Shown here piece after piece: positions 8,114-16,161 of a DNA stretch of 64,000 nucleotides. Under the pieces are notes generated by a model, which saw only the letters and a list, made by a program, of their open reading frames with translations, made no database searches and had not been told where the DNA came from. The stretch lies in the NCBI RefSeq assembly GCF_001866645.1, contig NZ_MLYP01000046.1, positions 1 to 64,000 of the forward strand, in the 5' to 3' direction. The first letter of the stretch is position 1. Every line of letters begins with the position of its first letter. The position numbers and the translations under genes are program-made. This stretch comes from Streptomyces colonosanans (lineage in GTDB: Bacteria > Actinomycetota > Actinomycetes > Streptomycetales > Streptomycetaceae).

Positions 8114-9562
8114 TCACCGGTACTCCGACAGCCTGCGTCCGATGCCCAGCACCGCGCCGGACGCGCCCAGCACCGCGAGGACCGCCGCGCCGACCGGGAG
8201 CCCGGTCATCGCGTCCCGGCCGTCGCCCGCAGCTTGTTCGAACTGGCTTTCCTCGTGGTCCAGTGCCTTCGCCAGGTTCGCGTCCACGTTGTCGAAGCAC
8301 TCGCCCGTCGGCTGGTCGGTCCGGGAGCCGATGATCTTGTCCAGTGCCGCCTGGTAGTTGCCGTCGTCGTCGGCGGTCCGCGCCTGCTGGTGACGCTGCT
8401 GCCAGACCTTCATCTGGCCGGTGGCGTCCTTCACAGGCTGTTTGCCCGCCTTGTCGTCGGCGAGGGACTCGGCCTTGGCGAGGCCGGTGGAGAGCGTCTT
8501 CATGTCCTGCTTGAACGCATAGTCGTACGCGTCCTCGATCGTCCCGTCGGACAGCTTCTTGGTCTCGGCGCCGCGGCTGACCAGCGTGAGGTTCTCGTTG
8601 CCGCGTGCGTTCAGGGACGCGATGCGCGCGTCGTGCAGCACGTTCAGCGACCGGATGCCGTGGTCGTACGAGGAGTTGAGCCCCGCGCGGGCGACACTGT
8701 GACCGACGACCAGCCACAGCAGGACGATCGCGGATGCTGTGGTGGCGGCGACCAGGCCATGGTTGAGCAGCCGGTTCGTGCGCAGGTAGTGGCGCCGCTG
8801 CGCCCAGCCCAGCGCGGCCAGCGCGACGACGCCGAGGGCGATGGCGAACCAGGGGTACGGGGTCGCGTTCCCGTAGTCGGAGGCCAGCCGCTGGTTCTCC
8901 TTGGTGTACAGGTCCTGCGCGGCCGGCAGCATCTCCTGCTGCATCTTCTCGTTCGCCGCCCGCAGGTAGGCGCCGCCCACCGGGAAGCCCTGCCGGTTGT
9001 TGGCCCGGGCTCGCTCGATGAGGCCCTTGTACTCCGGCAGCAGCTTGTTGAGCTTGGCGACGGTCTGCGCGGAAGGGGAGCCCGGTTCGGTGCTCGCGGC
9101 CGCCGTGACGAGCCCCACCGCGGCGGTCTGGATGTCCTTCTCGTAGCGCCTGGTGGTCGCGGGGGGTTCCTGGCCGCCCGACAGGAAGCCGCTGGCGGCC
9201 GCGGTGTTGGCGTCGGCGAGGGAGCGGTAGATGTCGGCGGCACCCGCACTGAGCGGCTGGCTGCGGTGCAGCACGTCGTCCGCGGCGGTCGAGCGGTCGG
9301 ACATCTGCCAGGCGGTGACGGCCCCGAACGCGACGACCAGCAGGGCGAGGACGGCGCCGATGATGCGCAGCCGGCCCGGCTCGGTGGTCGCGGCCGCCCG
9401 CAGCCGATCGACGCCCTCGGCGAAGGCCGTGCGGCGCGGCGCGGCGGCGGGATGTCCCTGCGGCACCAGGGCCGCCTGCGCCGCGGGCCCGCCGGCCTGC
9501 GGCGGAACGGCCGGCATCGTGGGCGGCGCCGGTGGCGCGCCGCCCTGCTGCGGGTATGTCAC
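8114..9562 (-). CDS. GlnX-like four-helix membrane sensor
   Basis: A 482-aa membrane protein. After a Pro/Ala-rich cytosolic N-terminus, four membrane helices are visible at about residues 67-85, 238-254, 270-290 and 452-472. They frame two large extracytoplasmic domains (86-237 and 291-451), an arrangement like a doubled chemoreceptor sensor domain. No kinase or GGDEF output domain is present. Position and topology match GlnX (Rv0412c), which relays GlnH ligand binding to PknG. The GTG start at 9562 is preceded by GGGGAGGTCAC. It is the first gene of the minus-strand signalling run; the 233 nt upstream should hold the operon promoter, although I cannot pick a convincing -35/-10 pair there. 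Confidence 0.85.
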   Translation of the reverse strand: MTYPQQGGAPPAPPTMPAVPPQAGGPAAQAALVPQGHPAAAPRRTAFAEGVDRLRAAATTEPGRLRIIGAVLALLVVAFGAVTAWQMSDRSTAADDVLHRSQPLSAGAADIYRSLADANTAAASGFLSGGQEPPATTRRYEKDIQTAAVGLVTAAASTEPGSPSAQTVAKLNKLLPEYKGLIERARANNRQGFPVGGAYLRAANEKMQQEMLPAAQDLYTKENQRLASDYGNATPYPWFAIALGVVALAALGWAQRRHYLRTNRLLNHGLVAATTASAIVLLWLVVGHSVARAGLNSSYDHGIRSLNVLHDARIASLNARGNENLTLVSRGAETKKLSDGTIEDAYDYAFKQDMKTLSTGLAKAESLADDKAGKQPVKDATGQMKVWQQRHQQARTADDDGNYQAALDKIIGSRTDQPTGECFDNVDANLAKALDHEESQFEQAAGDGRDAMTGLPVGAAVLAVLGASGAVLGIGRRLSEYR

Positions 9563-9795
9563 GTGACCTCCCCCATGGTCGTCCGTCGGTCAACTCCGCC
9601 CGGTGCGCGGGAGCGGGTGCAAGTGCACGGCGGCAAGTATTCCCGTCCGGAGCGGTATCCGCACAGGCCTTCACACGATCTTGTTGCGGATCGCCGCATG
9701 CCGGCGGATGCCGACGTACACACGTTCTGTCGCACCACCCCCCTTCATGAACACGCTCTCTGCTCCTGTTCGGTTCCCCGCCTGCCTCGCTGGTG

Positions 9796-10770
9796 TCACA
9801 AGCTCTCGAAGTACGCCCGCACGCGCGCGTGGGCCTCGCGCGGGGCGTGTTCGTGGTCGAGGCCGAGGAGGGCCGCTCCGAGGACCGGGCGGGCCGCGAC
9901 CACCCGGGGGACCGCCTTGGGTGCGCGGGCCGCGAGCAGGTCACGTATACGGCCGTCGAGTTGGGGATGGCCGGCGGCCAGGACGCTGCCGCCGAGCAGC
10001 ACGGGGGCCTCCTCGTCGAGCAGGCCCAGGCGGGTGAGTGCGACCGTGGCCAGGGCGACGACCTCCTCCGCGAGCCGTTCGACGATCGCGCGGGCGACCG
10101 GGTCGCCGTCCCGGGCAGTGGCGAACAGCACCGGCGTCAGCTCGTGGCGCCGGGCGTGCTCGATGTGCTCCAGGTGCAGCGCCTCGATCAGCGCGTACAT
10201 GGAGTCGAGCCCGAAGTGCGCGGGCAGCGCGCGCGCCAGGGCCGTGGGACCGCCCCGGCCGTCCTCCGCGCGCGCCGCCCACCACAGCGCCTCCTCCGCC
10301 AGGGCCCAACCGCCGCCCCAGTCACCGGAGATCCGGCCGATCGCCGGGAAGCGGGCGGTGCGCCCGTCGGGACGCATACCGACGCAGTTGATGCCGGCGC
10401 CGCACACGACCGCCACCCCCCGCGGCTCGGCCACACCGGCGCGCAGGATCGCGAACGTGTCGTTGCGCACCTCCACGGTCGTGCCCCACGCGCGCGCGTG
10501 CAGCGCCTGGGCCAACTCCTCCTCCTCCACCGGGAGGTCGGCGTTGGCGAGACAGGCCGAGACATGGCCGACAGAGGTGACCGAGGCCCGGGCGAAGGCC
10601 TCGCCGACGGTCTCGGCCAGGGCGTCCACGGCCGTCCGCACGCCCACGACAGGGGGCCGAAAGCCTCCGCCCCGGGCGGTGCCGAGGACGTCGCCGCCGG
10701 TGGTCACGACGGCGACGTCCGTCTTGCTGTTGCCCGCGTCGATGGCGAGAACGGTTGTGGTCAGGCCCAC
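9796..10770 (-). CDS. csnK: BadF/N-acetylglucosamine-kinase-type sugar kinase
   Basis: A 324-aa ATP-dependent amino-sugar kinase of the BadF/BadG/NAGK family in the actin-like ATPase fold. Phosphate-1 motif is LAIDAGNSKTDVAVV near the N-terminus; GVAVVCGAGINCVG and GRISGDWGGGWALAEEAL are the further nucleotide and sugar-binding loops; VLLGGSVL is the adenosine motif. It follows csnH with an overlap (GTG at 10770, upstream stop at 10761) and has GGGAG 8 nt upstream. In the S. coelicolor csnR-csnEFG-csnH-csnK locus this kinase is taken to phosphorylate imported glucosamine oligosaccharides before hydrolysis by the GH4 enzyme. Here the transporter feeding it is deleted, see the fusion CDS at 12033. 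Confidence 0.85.
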   Translation of the reverse strand: MGLTTTVLAIDAGNSKTDVAVVTTGGDVLGTARGGGFRPPVVGVRTAVDALAETVGEAFARASVTSVGHVSACLANADLPVEEEELAQALHARAWGTTVEVRNDTFAILRAGVAEPRGVAVVCGAGINCVGMRPDGRTARFPAIGRISGDWGGGWALAEEALWWAARAEDGRGGPTALARALPAHFGLDSMYALIEALHLEHIEHARRHELTPVLFATARDGDPVARAIVERLAEEVVALATVALTRLGLLDEEAPVLLGGSVLAAGHPQLDGRIRDLLAARAPKAVPRVVAARPVLGAALLGLDHEHAPREAHARVRAYFESL

Positions 10771-12026
10771 GCGAGGTGCTCCCGGTTGTGCGCGATCAGC
10801 TGGTCGGTGAGGGTGTCGGCGTAGGCGTGCTGTCCGATGAGGGGGTGGGCGAGCAGCGCCCGGAACACCCGGTCGCGGCCCCCGCGCAGCGCTGCCTCGA
10901 GGGCCAGGTCCTCGTACGCGGTCACGCTCGCCATCAGCCCCGCGTACAGGGGGTCCACCTCGGCGACGGGCAGGGGGGACGGCCCCTGCGGTCCGACGGC
11001 CGCCTGTACCTCGATCACCGCGTCGTCCGGCAGGAAGGGCAGCGTTCCCCTGTTGTACGCGTTCACCACCTGGTACGGCGAGCCCCCGCCGCCCAGCAGC
11101 GCGGCGGCGAGGTCGACGGCCGCCTCCGAGTAGTAGGCGCCGCCCCGCTTGGCGAGCAGTGCCGGCTTCTCGTCGAGCGACGGGTCGCCGTACATCTGCA
11201 GCAACTGCCGTTCCATAGCCGCTACTTCGGTGGCCCTGGAGGGCTTCGTGCGCATCTCCCGTACGACCTCGTCGTGCGTGTAGTAGTAGCGCAGGTAGTA
11301 GGAGGGGATCACGCCCAGCCGGTCCAGGAGGGCGTGCGGAAGCCGCAGGTCGGCGGCGATCGCGGCGCCGTGCTCCGTGAGCAGCTTGGGCAGGATGTTC
11401 TCGCCTTCGGGGCCGCCCACGCGTACCCCGGTCTCCCAGGTGAGGTGGTTGAGGCCCACATGGTCGAGGTGGACATCGGCGGGCGCGGTGCCGAGCAGGG
11501 CGGCGAACTTCCGCTGCAGGCCGATCGCCACGTTGCACAGGCCGACGGCCCGGTGGCCCTCCTGGAGGAGGGCGCGGGTGACGATGCCGACCGGGTTGGT
11601 GAAGTCGATGATCCAGGCATCCGGGTTGGTACGGCGGACCCGTTCGGCGATGTCGAGGACCACCGGTACCGTGCGCAGCGCCTTGGCGAGACCGCCGGCT
11701 CCGGTCGTCTCCTGGCCGACGCAGCCGCACTCCAGCGGCCAGGTCTCGTCCTGCTCGCGCGCGGCCTGCCCGCCGACGCGCAGTTGGAGCAGTACGGCGT
11801 CGGCGCCCTCCACGCCCGCGTCCAGATCGCAGGTGGTGACGATCCGGCCGCTGTGCCCCTGCTTGGCGAAGATGCGCCGGGCCAGCCCGCCCACCAACTC
11901 CAGGCGTTCGGGGGCCGGGTCGACGAGGACCAGTTCCTCGACGGGCAGGGTGTCCCTCAGCCTCGCGAATCCGTCGACGAGTTCGGGTGTGTAGGTCGAC
12001 CCTCCGCCGACCACGGTGAGTTTCAT
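10761..12026 (-). CDS. csnH: Family 4 glycoside hydrolase (6-phospho-beta-glucosidase type)
   Basis: A 421-aa NAD- and metal-dependent GH4 enzyme. The Rossmann start MKLTVVGGGSTYTPEL binds NAD; GCVGQETTGAGGLAKALR, DFTNPVGIV, CNVAIG and HVGLNHLTW are GH4 signature blocks, with the CN...H metal ligands. The family cleaves phosphorylated beta-glycosides by oxidation-elimination. It is 6 nt downstream of the csnE'-'csnG fusion, with its AAGGGG ribosome site inside the end of that ORF. It overlaps csnK. Substrate is probably a 6-phospho glucosamine disaccharide, judging from the locus (inference from the csn cluster of S. coelicolor). The enzyme itself looks intact. Confidence 0.9.
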   Translation of the reverse strand: MKLTVVGGGSTYTPELVDGFARLRDTLPVEELVLVDPAPERLELVGGLARRIFAKQGHSGRIVTTCDLDAGVEGADAVLLQLRVGGQAAREQDETWPLECGCVGQETTGAGGLAKALRTVPVVLDIAERVRRTNPDAWIIDFTNPVGIVTRALLQEGHRAVGLCNVAIGLQRKFAALLGTAPADVHLDHVGLNHLTWETGVRVGGPEGENILPKLLTEHGAAIAADLRLPHALLDRLGVIPSYYLRYYYTHDEVVREMRTKPSRATEVAAMERQLLQMYGDPSLDEKPALLAKRGGAYYSEAAVDLAAALLGGGGSPYQVVNAYNRGTLPFLPDDAVIEVQAAVGPQGPSPLPVAEVDPLYAGLMASVTAYEDLALEAALRGGRDRVFRALLAHPLIGQHAYADTLTDQLIAHNREHLAWA

Positions 12027-12032
12027 GCGTCG

Positions 12033-12482
12033 TTACCCCTTTACTCCGGTGAGGGTGACACCCTCGACGAACGCCTTCTGAGCGAAGAAGAACACGAGGA
12101 TCACGGGGGCCATGACCAGCACGGTCGCGGCCATGGTGAGATTCCGGTCGGTGTGGTGCGCGCCCTTGGACGATTCCAGGCCGTAACTGATGACGTCGGG
12201 GGCCTTGTCGCCGCCGGTGCGCAGGGCCTGGTTCATCTTGTCGTCGGTCATGTTGGCGACCACGTTGACGTGGATGTTCGGGTGCGCCTTCTCGAAGCCC
12301 GCGATCAGGGCGTTCACGGCCTTCGTCTCGGAGGGCGCGCTCCAGGCGTGCCGGAAGGTGATGGTGGTTTCCTTGGACGCGTCGTCGTTCGCGCCGGAGG
12401 AGGACTGGCCGGTACACGCGGTGGCGAGGAGGGCGACGGAGAAGGTCGCGGCGAGAGCCGTCTTCCGGCTCACTTCGGGCAT
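12033..12482 (-). pseudogene. csnE'-'csnG fusion: sugar-binding lipoprotein N-terminus joined to ABC permease C-terminus
   Basis: A 149-codon open frame made of two unrelated gene ends. Residues 1 to about 100 are the beginning of a CUT1 sugar-binding lipoprotein: signal sequence ending ATAC at C23, then TITFRHAWSAPSETKAV and GDKAPDVISYG. Residues from about 107 to 149 (HHTDRNLTMAATVLVM ... GVTLTGVKG) are the last membrane helix and conserved C-terminus of a MalG-type permease. The junction is near 12160-12180. About 330 residues of binding protein, the whole first permease and most of the second are missing, while the frame stays open. Start ATG 12482 has GGGAGA upstream; csnH follows after 6 nt. 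The remnant cannot transport; whether it is made is unknown. An assembly collapse is possible but needs excluding. Confidence 0.88.
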
Positions 12483-12571
12483 GACAGGGTCTCCCTGGGA
12501 TAGGCGGGGTGTGGGTTCGACCGGGCGGACGCCGGGGCCGGGGTGGAACCGGGGTGGGGCCCCGCGGGGGC

Positions 12572-13783
12572 TCAGCGCGAGGTGTCGAAGACCTCGTCGC
12601 GGGTGGTCGCGAGCGCGCTTTCCAATGCGCCGCGCAACACGGGGTGTTCGCGTACGTCGCCGACGGCGAGGCGCGGCCGGGACGCGGCCAGCTCCTCCAG
12701 TTCGGCCTGGAGCAGGGCCCGTAGCGGCTCGCCTCCGGCCGTGAGGCAGGCGCCGCTGAGGACGACGAGTTCGGGGTCGAGCACGGAGACGAGCGCGGCG
12801 AGACCGGTGGCGAGCCGTGTCGCGTACGTCTGAAGGAGGCGCCGGTGGGGGCCCGTGGCGCTGTCGGCGCCCCGGGCGACGAGGGCGGCGGCGACCTCGG
12901 CGTAGGGGCCGGCGGGCAGGTCCTCGATGCCGAGTTCGCGGGCCAGCCGGGGGATGGCCCGGGAACCGGCCAGTTCCTGGTAGCCGCCGCTGCCCGTCCG
13001 GGTCACCTGGCGCACCAGAGGGGCGCCGGGCACCGGTAGGAAGCCGACTTCGCCGGCGCCGCCGGTCCATCCGCGGTGCAGCCTGCCGCCGAGGACCAGG
13101 GCGGCGCCGAGGCCGCCCTCGTTCCACAGCAGGACGAAGTCCTGATGGCCCCTGGCCGCGCCGAGCCGCTGCTCGGCGAGGGCGACGAGGTTGACGTCGT
13201 TCTCGTAGTCCACGGGCATCGGGAGGGCGGCGGCGAGTTCGTCCAGGAGCGCGGGGGAGTGCCAGCCGGGCAGGTGGGGGGCGTAGCGCAGACGGCCGGT
13301 GCTCGGGTCGAAGGCGCCCGGGGTGCCGATGACGGCACGGTGCACGTCGCCGAGGCCGAGGCCGGCGGCCTTCACGGCGCCGGTCAGGGCGTCGGTGACC
13401 TGGCGTACGACGGGCTGTGCCGGCCGGCGGCCCGGGGTGGGCAGCTCGTACTCGCCCACCGTCCTGCCGGTGATGTCGGCGACGGCGGCGAGGAGCCGCT
13501 CGGAGGTGACATCGAGGCCGGCGACGTGCGCGGTGGCCGGGTTGACCGCGTACAACTGCGCTCCCGGGCCGGGGCGGCCTTCGCTCGTGCCCGTCATCAG
13601 GACGAGGCCCGCGGCTTCGAGCCGGGCGAGGAGCTGGGAGGCGGTGGGCTTCGACAGGCCGGTGAGCTTGCCGACGCGGGTGCGGCTGAGCGGGCCGTGC
13701 TCCAGGAGCAGGTCGAGGGCGGCGCGGTCGTTCATGGCGCGCAGCACGCGAGGGGTGCCCGGTATGCCGACGGACCCTGCCAT
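12572..13783 (-). CDS. csnR: ROK-family transcriptional repressor of the chitosan locus
   Basis: A 403-aa ROK protein: an N-terminal winged helix (about residues 12-75, with LSRTRVGKLTGLSKPTASQLL) followed by a sugar-kinase-like ROK domain (VAGLDVTSE, VIGTPGAFDP, LLWNEGGLGAALVLGG). It represses the locus until amino-sugar ligand binds; CsnR of S. lividans/coelicolor controls chitosanase and its own cluster. I use the ATG at 13783; AACAGGGGGTGGG gives a ribosome site at proper distance, whereas the GTG at 13795 has it too close. The usual zinc-binding CxxC of ROK proteins is not evident. The near-palindrome at 13807-13819 just upstream is a likely autoregulatory operator. It is 89 nt from the downstream fusion gene. 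Confidence 0.87.
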   Translation of the reverse strand: MAGSVGIPGTPRVLRAMNDRAALDLLLEHGPLSRTRVGKLTGLSKPTASQLLARLEAAGLVLMTGTSEGRPGPGAQLYAVNPATAHVAGLDVTSERLLAAVADITGRTVGEYELPTPGRRPAQPVVRQVTDALTGAVKAAGLGLGDVHRAVIGTPGAFDPSTGRLRYAPHLPGWHSPALLDELAAALPMPVDYENDVNLVALAEQRLGAARGHQDFVLLWNEGGLGAALVLGGRLHRGWTGGAGEVGFLPVPGAPLVRQVTRTGSGGYQELAGSRAIPRLARELGIEDLPAGPYAEVAAALVARGADSATGPHRRLLQTYATRLATGLAALVSVLDPELVVLSGACLTAGGEPLRALLQAELEELAASRPRLAVGDVREHPVLRGALESALATTRDEVFDTSR

Positions 13784-13806
13784 GTGTGAGCCCACCCCCT
13801 GTTGTT

Positions 13807-13819
13807 AGGAAAGCTTCCT
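13807..13819. promoter_or_regulatory. Candidate CsnR operator
   Basis: AGGAA-AGC-TTCCT, 5-bp inverted arms around a 3-nt centre, 24-36 nt upstream of the csnR ATG. ROK repressors of this type bind AGGAAA/TTTCCT-like palindromes. No second copy is present in the 89 nt between csnR and the fusion gene. Confidence 0.5.
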
Positions 13820-13879
13820 GTCGGTGGGAGGGAACGTAGCGAGGGTGAAGAGGGGCGTCAATACCCGGGGAAGAGGCGC

Positions 13880-14080
13880 TCAGCCCGCCAGGAACGGGGC
13901 CGTGTCCAGGGTGGGGTAGGGGGCGGGGAGCGGAAGGGGCTCACCCAGGTGGACCTTGGACTCGTTGCCGTAGTACGCCTTGGTGGGTCGTCGCCGGGGA
14001 GGGTCGGGTCGGTGTAGCAGTGGGCCGTGCCGGTGTTGCGGTTGATCAGGACGTGGGCCGGGACGCCTGCGGCGGCGTAC
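13880..14080 (-). pseudogene. Uma2-family endonuclease remnant (C-terminal end, frameshifted)
   Basis: Read on the minus strand, 14080 to about 14000 gives YAAAGVPAHVLINRNTGTAH followed by CYTDPTLPGDD, the characteristic end of DUF820/Uma2 proteins, where AAGVPxY(L/V) precedes a predicted nuclease core strand. After a frame change near 13990-14000 the sequence continues KAYYGNESKVHLGEPLPLPAP...TLDTAPFLAG and stops at 13880. About the first two thirds of a typical ~190-aa Uma2 protein are missing; the fragment begins right beside the mscS terminator hairpin. Uma2 genes are highly amplified and turn over quickly in Streptomyces, so this looks like decay in place or a truncated transfer. Confidence 0.65.
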
Positions 14081-14084
14081 GCAC

Positions 14085-14123
14085 GAAGAGGCGGCACCCG
14101 GAACACCCGGGTGCCGCCTCTTC
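14085..14123 (-). terminator. Terminator of mscS
   Basis: Perfect 17-bp stem (14085-14101 with 14107-14123) and a 5-nt loop, 14 nt past the mscS stop. Confidence 0.85.
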
Positions 14124-14136
14124 CGTGTACGACCCG

Positions 14137-15231
14137 CTACTTCCTGGCCTGTCGCGTCGGCGGTATCGGGGAGGCCGCCTTCGCCTGCGGGGACTCGGCG
14201 TTCGAGAACGCCGACGGTGCCGCGACCGCCGCCGTCGGATCGGCCTCGGGCTCCTCCTCCGGCTCGGCCGCGGGGCCGCCCACGATGCGGATGCCCGCCT
14301 CGTCGAAGGCCCGCTTGATCCGCCAGCGCAGTTCCCGCTCCACCGACGTCGCCTTGCCCGGCATCGTCTTCGCCGAGACGCGGACCACCATCGAGTCCAG
14401 CAGCACGCTGTCCAGGCCGAGCACCTCGATCGGGCCCCACAGGCGCTCGTTCCAGGGCTCGTCCTTGCCCATCTGCTCCGCCACCGCGTCGAGCGTCGCC
14501 TTCACCCGGTCCAGGTTCTCGGTCGGCCGGACGGTCACGTCCACCCCGGCCGTCGCCCAGCCCTGCGACAGGTTGCCGATGCGCTTGATCTCGCCGTTGC
14601 GGACGTACCAGATCTCGCCGCTGTCGCCGCGGAGTTTCGTCACACGCAGGCCGACCTCGATCACCTCGCCGGAGGCCACCCCCGCGTCGATCTTGTCGCC
14701 GACGCCGTACTGGTCCTCGAGGATCATGAACACGCCGGAGAGGAAGTCCGTCACCAGGTTGCGCGCACCGAAACCGATCGCCACACCCGCGACACCGGCG
14801 GACGCCAGCAGCGGCGCCAGGTTGATCTGGAAGGCGGACAGCACCATCAGCGCGGCCGTACCGAGGATCAAGAAGGATGCCATCGAGCGCAGCACCGAGC
14901 CGATCGCCTGCGAGCGCTGCCGGCGGCGCTCCGCGTTCACCAGCAGACCGCCGAGCGCCGTGCCGTCCACCGCCTCGACCGTACGGCTCATGCGGTCGAC
15001 GAGCTTGGTGAGCGCCCGTAGCACCATCACTCTCAGCACCGACGCGATCACCAGGATCAGTACGACCCTGAGGCCGATCGCCAGCCACGTCGACCAGTTC
15101 TCCTGGACCCAGCTCGCGGCGTTCGTCGCGCTCTCCTGAGCGTCCTGGAGCGTGGGGACCAGCGGATCGGTCGTCAACGACGGTGACGGGGACGGTGATG
15201 CGCCGGCGGCCAGGGTCGCGGGCAGGGACAC
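14137..15231 (-). CDS. MscS-type mechanosensitive ion channel
   Basis: A 364-aa channel of the small-conductance MscS family, which opens under membrane tension to release osmolytes. An N-terminal extracytoplasmic leader is followed by helices at about 47-70 and 110-135 and the pore-lining helix with LLASAGVAGVAIGFGARNLV, then the beta domain opening with VGDKIDAG and GEVIEVGLRVTKLR and the conserved alpha/beta C-terminus. The last ~50 residues are a Pro/Ala/Glu-rich tail not needed for the fold. The GTG at 15231 has GGAGG 8 nt upstream. It is transcribed divergently from the HNH endonuclease gene and ends in a strong hairpin. Confidence 0.92.
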   Translation of the reverse strand: MSLPATLAAGASPSPSPSLTTDPLVPTLQDAQESATNAASWVQENWSTWLAIGLRVVLILVIASVLRVMVLRALTKLVDRMSRTVEAVDGTALGGLLVNAERRRQRSQAIGSVLRSMASFLILGTAALMVLSAFQINLAPLLASAGVAGVAIGFGARNLVTDFLSGVFMILEDQYGVGDKIDAGVASGEVIEVGLRVTKLRGDSGEIWYVRNGEIKRIGNLSQGWATAGVDVTVRPTENLDRVKATLDAVAEQMGKDEPWNERLWGPIEVLGLDSVLLDSMVVRVSAKTMPGKATSVERELRWRIKRAFDEAGIRIVGGPAAEPEEEPEADPTAAVAAPSAFSNAESPQAKAASPIPPTRQARK

Positions 15232-15536
15232 GGCAGGTACCTCCAGGTGCGTGTCTGCCTCCGGTGCGAGCGGTAACAGGTCTCGGAGAGGTCACCGGAC
15301 GGGCAGGGTTACCACACTAACGGTGCATCGCGCGGGGATCGCGGCGATGCCCGAAGGTGAGGCCCTGCTCACCCTGGGAAGCAGGGGGGCGCGCGACGGG
15401 GGATGCACCCGGTGTGGTCGAAAACACTCCCGGCACGTTACCGGGACATGGTGGCGCTTCCACCAGGCATGAGGGGAGACTGACTGCAGATCGTCCCGGC
15501 GCGAGCCACGCGCCGCCGGCGTACAAGGAGGCATCC
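15232..15536. other. Divergent intergenic region mscS / HNH gene
   Basis: 305 nt without a gene. It must carry promoters for both flanking genes. On the minus strand a TAGTGT hexamer near 15313-15318 could be a -10 for mscS, but no matching -35 is convincing. The only clear signal on the plus strand is the AAGGAGG ribosome site just before 15537. Confidence 0.4.
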
Positions 15537-16073
15537 GTGCCGCACGTCCTGGTCCTCAACGCGTCGTACGAGCCACTCGGCGTCGTACCGCTCCGCCGCG
15601 CGCTCGTCCTCGTCCTCGAGAACAAGGCCGTATGCCTCGAGGAGTCCGGCGCCTTCATGCACAGCGCAACCGTCACTGTCCCCGCACCCAGCGTGGTCCG
15701 GCTGAGGCGATTCGTGCGGGTTCCCTACCGGGGGCCCGTTCCTCTTACCCGGCGCGCGCTCTTCGCCCGCGACGGAGGCCGGTGCATGTACTGCGGTGGC
15801 GTCGCAACCAGCGTCGACCACGTCATTCCGCGCAGCCGCGGTGGTCAGCACGTCTGGGACAACGTGGTGGCGTCCTGCCGCCGCTGCAACCATGTCAAGG
15901 CCGACCGGCATCTCTTCGAGATCGGCTGGCGGCTCCGCCACGCACCCGCCCCGCCCACCGGTCTGGCGTGGCGCATCATCGGCACCGGGCACAGGGACCC
16001 GCGCTGGTTGCCATATCTGCGGCCGTACGGCGCGGATGACGCCATGGCCCGGATCGACGGCATTTCCGCCTGA
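15537..16073 (+). CDS. HNH endonuclease
   Basis: A 178-aa protein starting VPHVLVLNASYEPLGVV, the start typical of a widely conserved actinobacterial HNH family. The HNH core is at about residues 80-123: CMYCGG zinc ligands, DHVIPRSRGG with the catalytic His, then WDNVVASCRRCNHVK with the N, the second CxxC and the final H/K. The fold binds DNA and cuts with one divalent metal. The GTG at 15537 is chosen because AAGGAGG lies 6 nt upstream and homologues begin with this sequence. It is a single gene, ending in a hairpin shared with the convergent ABC permease. The biological role of this family is not settled; no partner toxin or methylase gene is adjacent. Confidence 0.9.
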   Translation: MPHVLVLNASYEPLGVVPLRRALVLVLENKAVCLEESGAFMHSATVTVPAPSVVRLRRFVRVPYRGPVPLTRRALFARDGGRCMYCGGVATSVDHVIPRSRGGQHVWDNVVASCRRCNHVKADRHLFEIGWRLRHAPAPPTGLAWRIIGTGHRDPRWLPYLRPYGADDAMARIDGISA

Positions 16074-16123
16074 CGATCCGGGCTTTCGCGTTCCTGAGGG
16101 CGCCGGCCGTCCGAGTTCCGGGT

Positions 16124-16158
16124 CCGGCCCCGGGAGTCCCCTGTGCTCCCGGGGCCGG
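16124..16158. terminator. Bidirectional terminator, HNH gene / ABC permease
   Basis: 13-bp perfect stem (16124-16136 with 16146-16158), 9-nt loop, between two convergent stops. Confidence 0.8.
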
Positions 16159-16161
16159 CCG

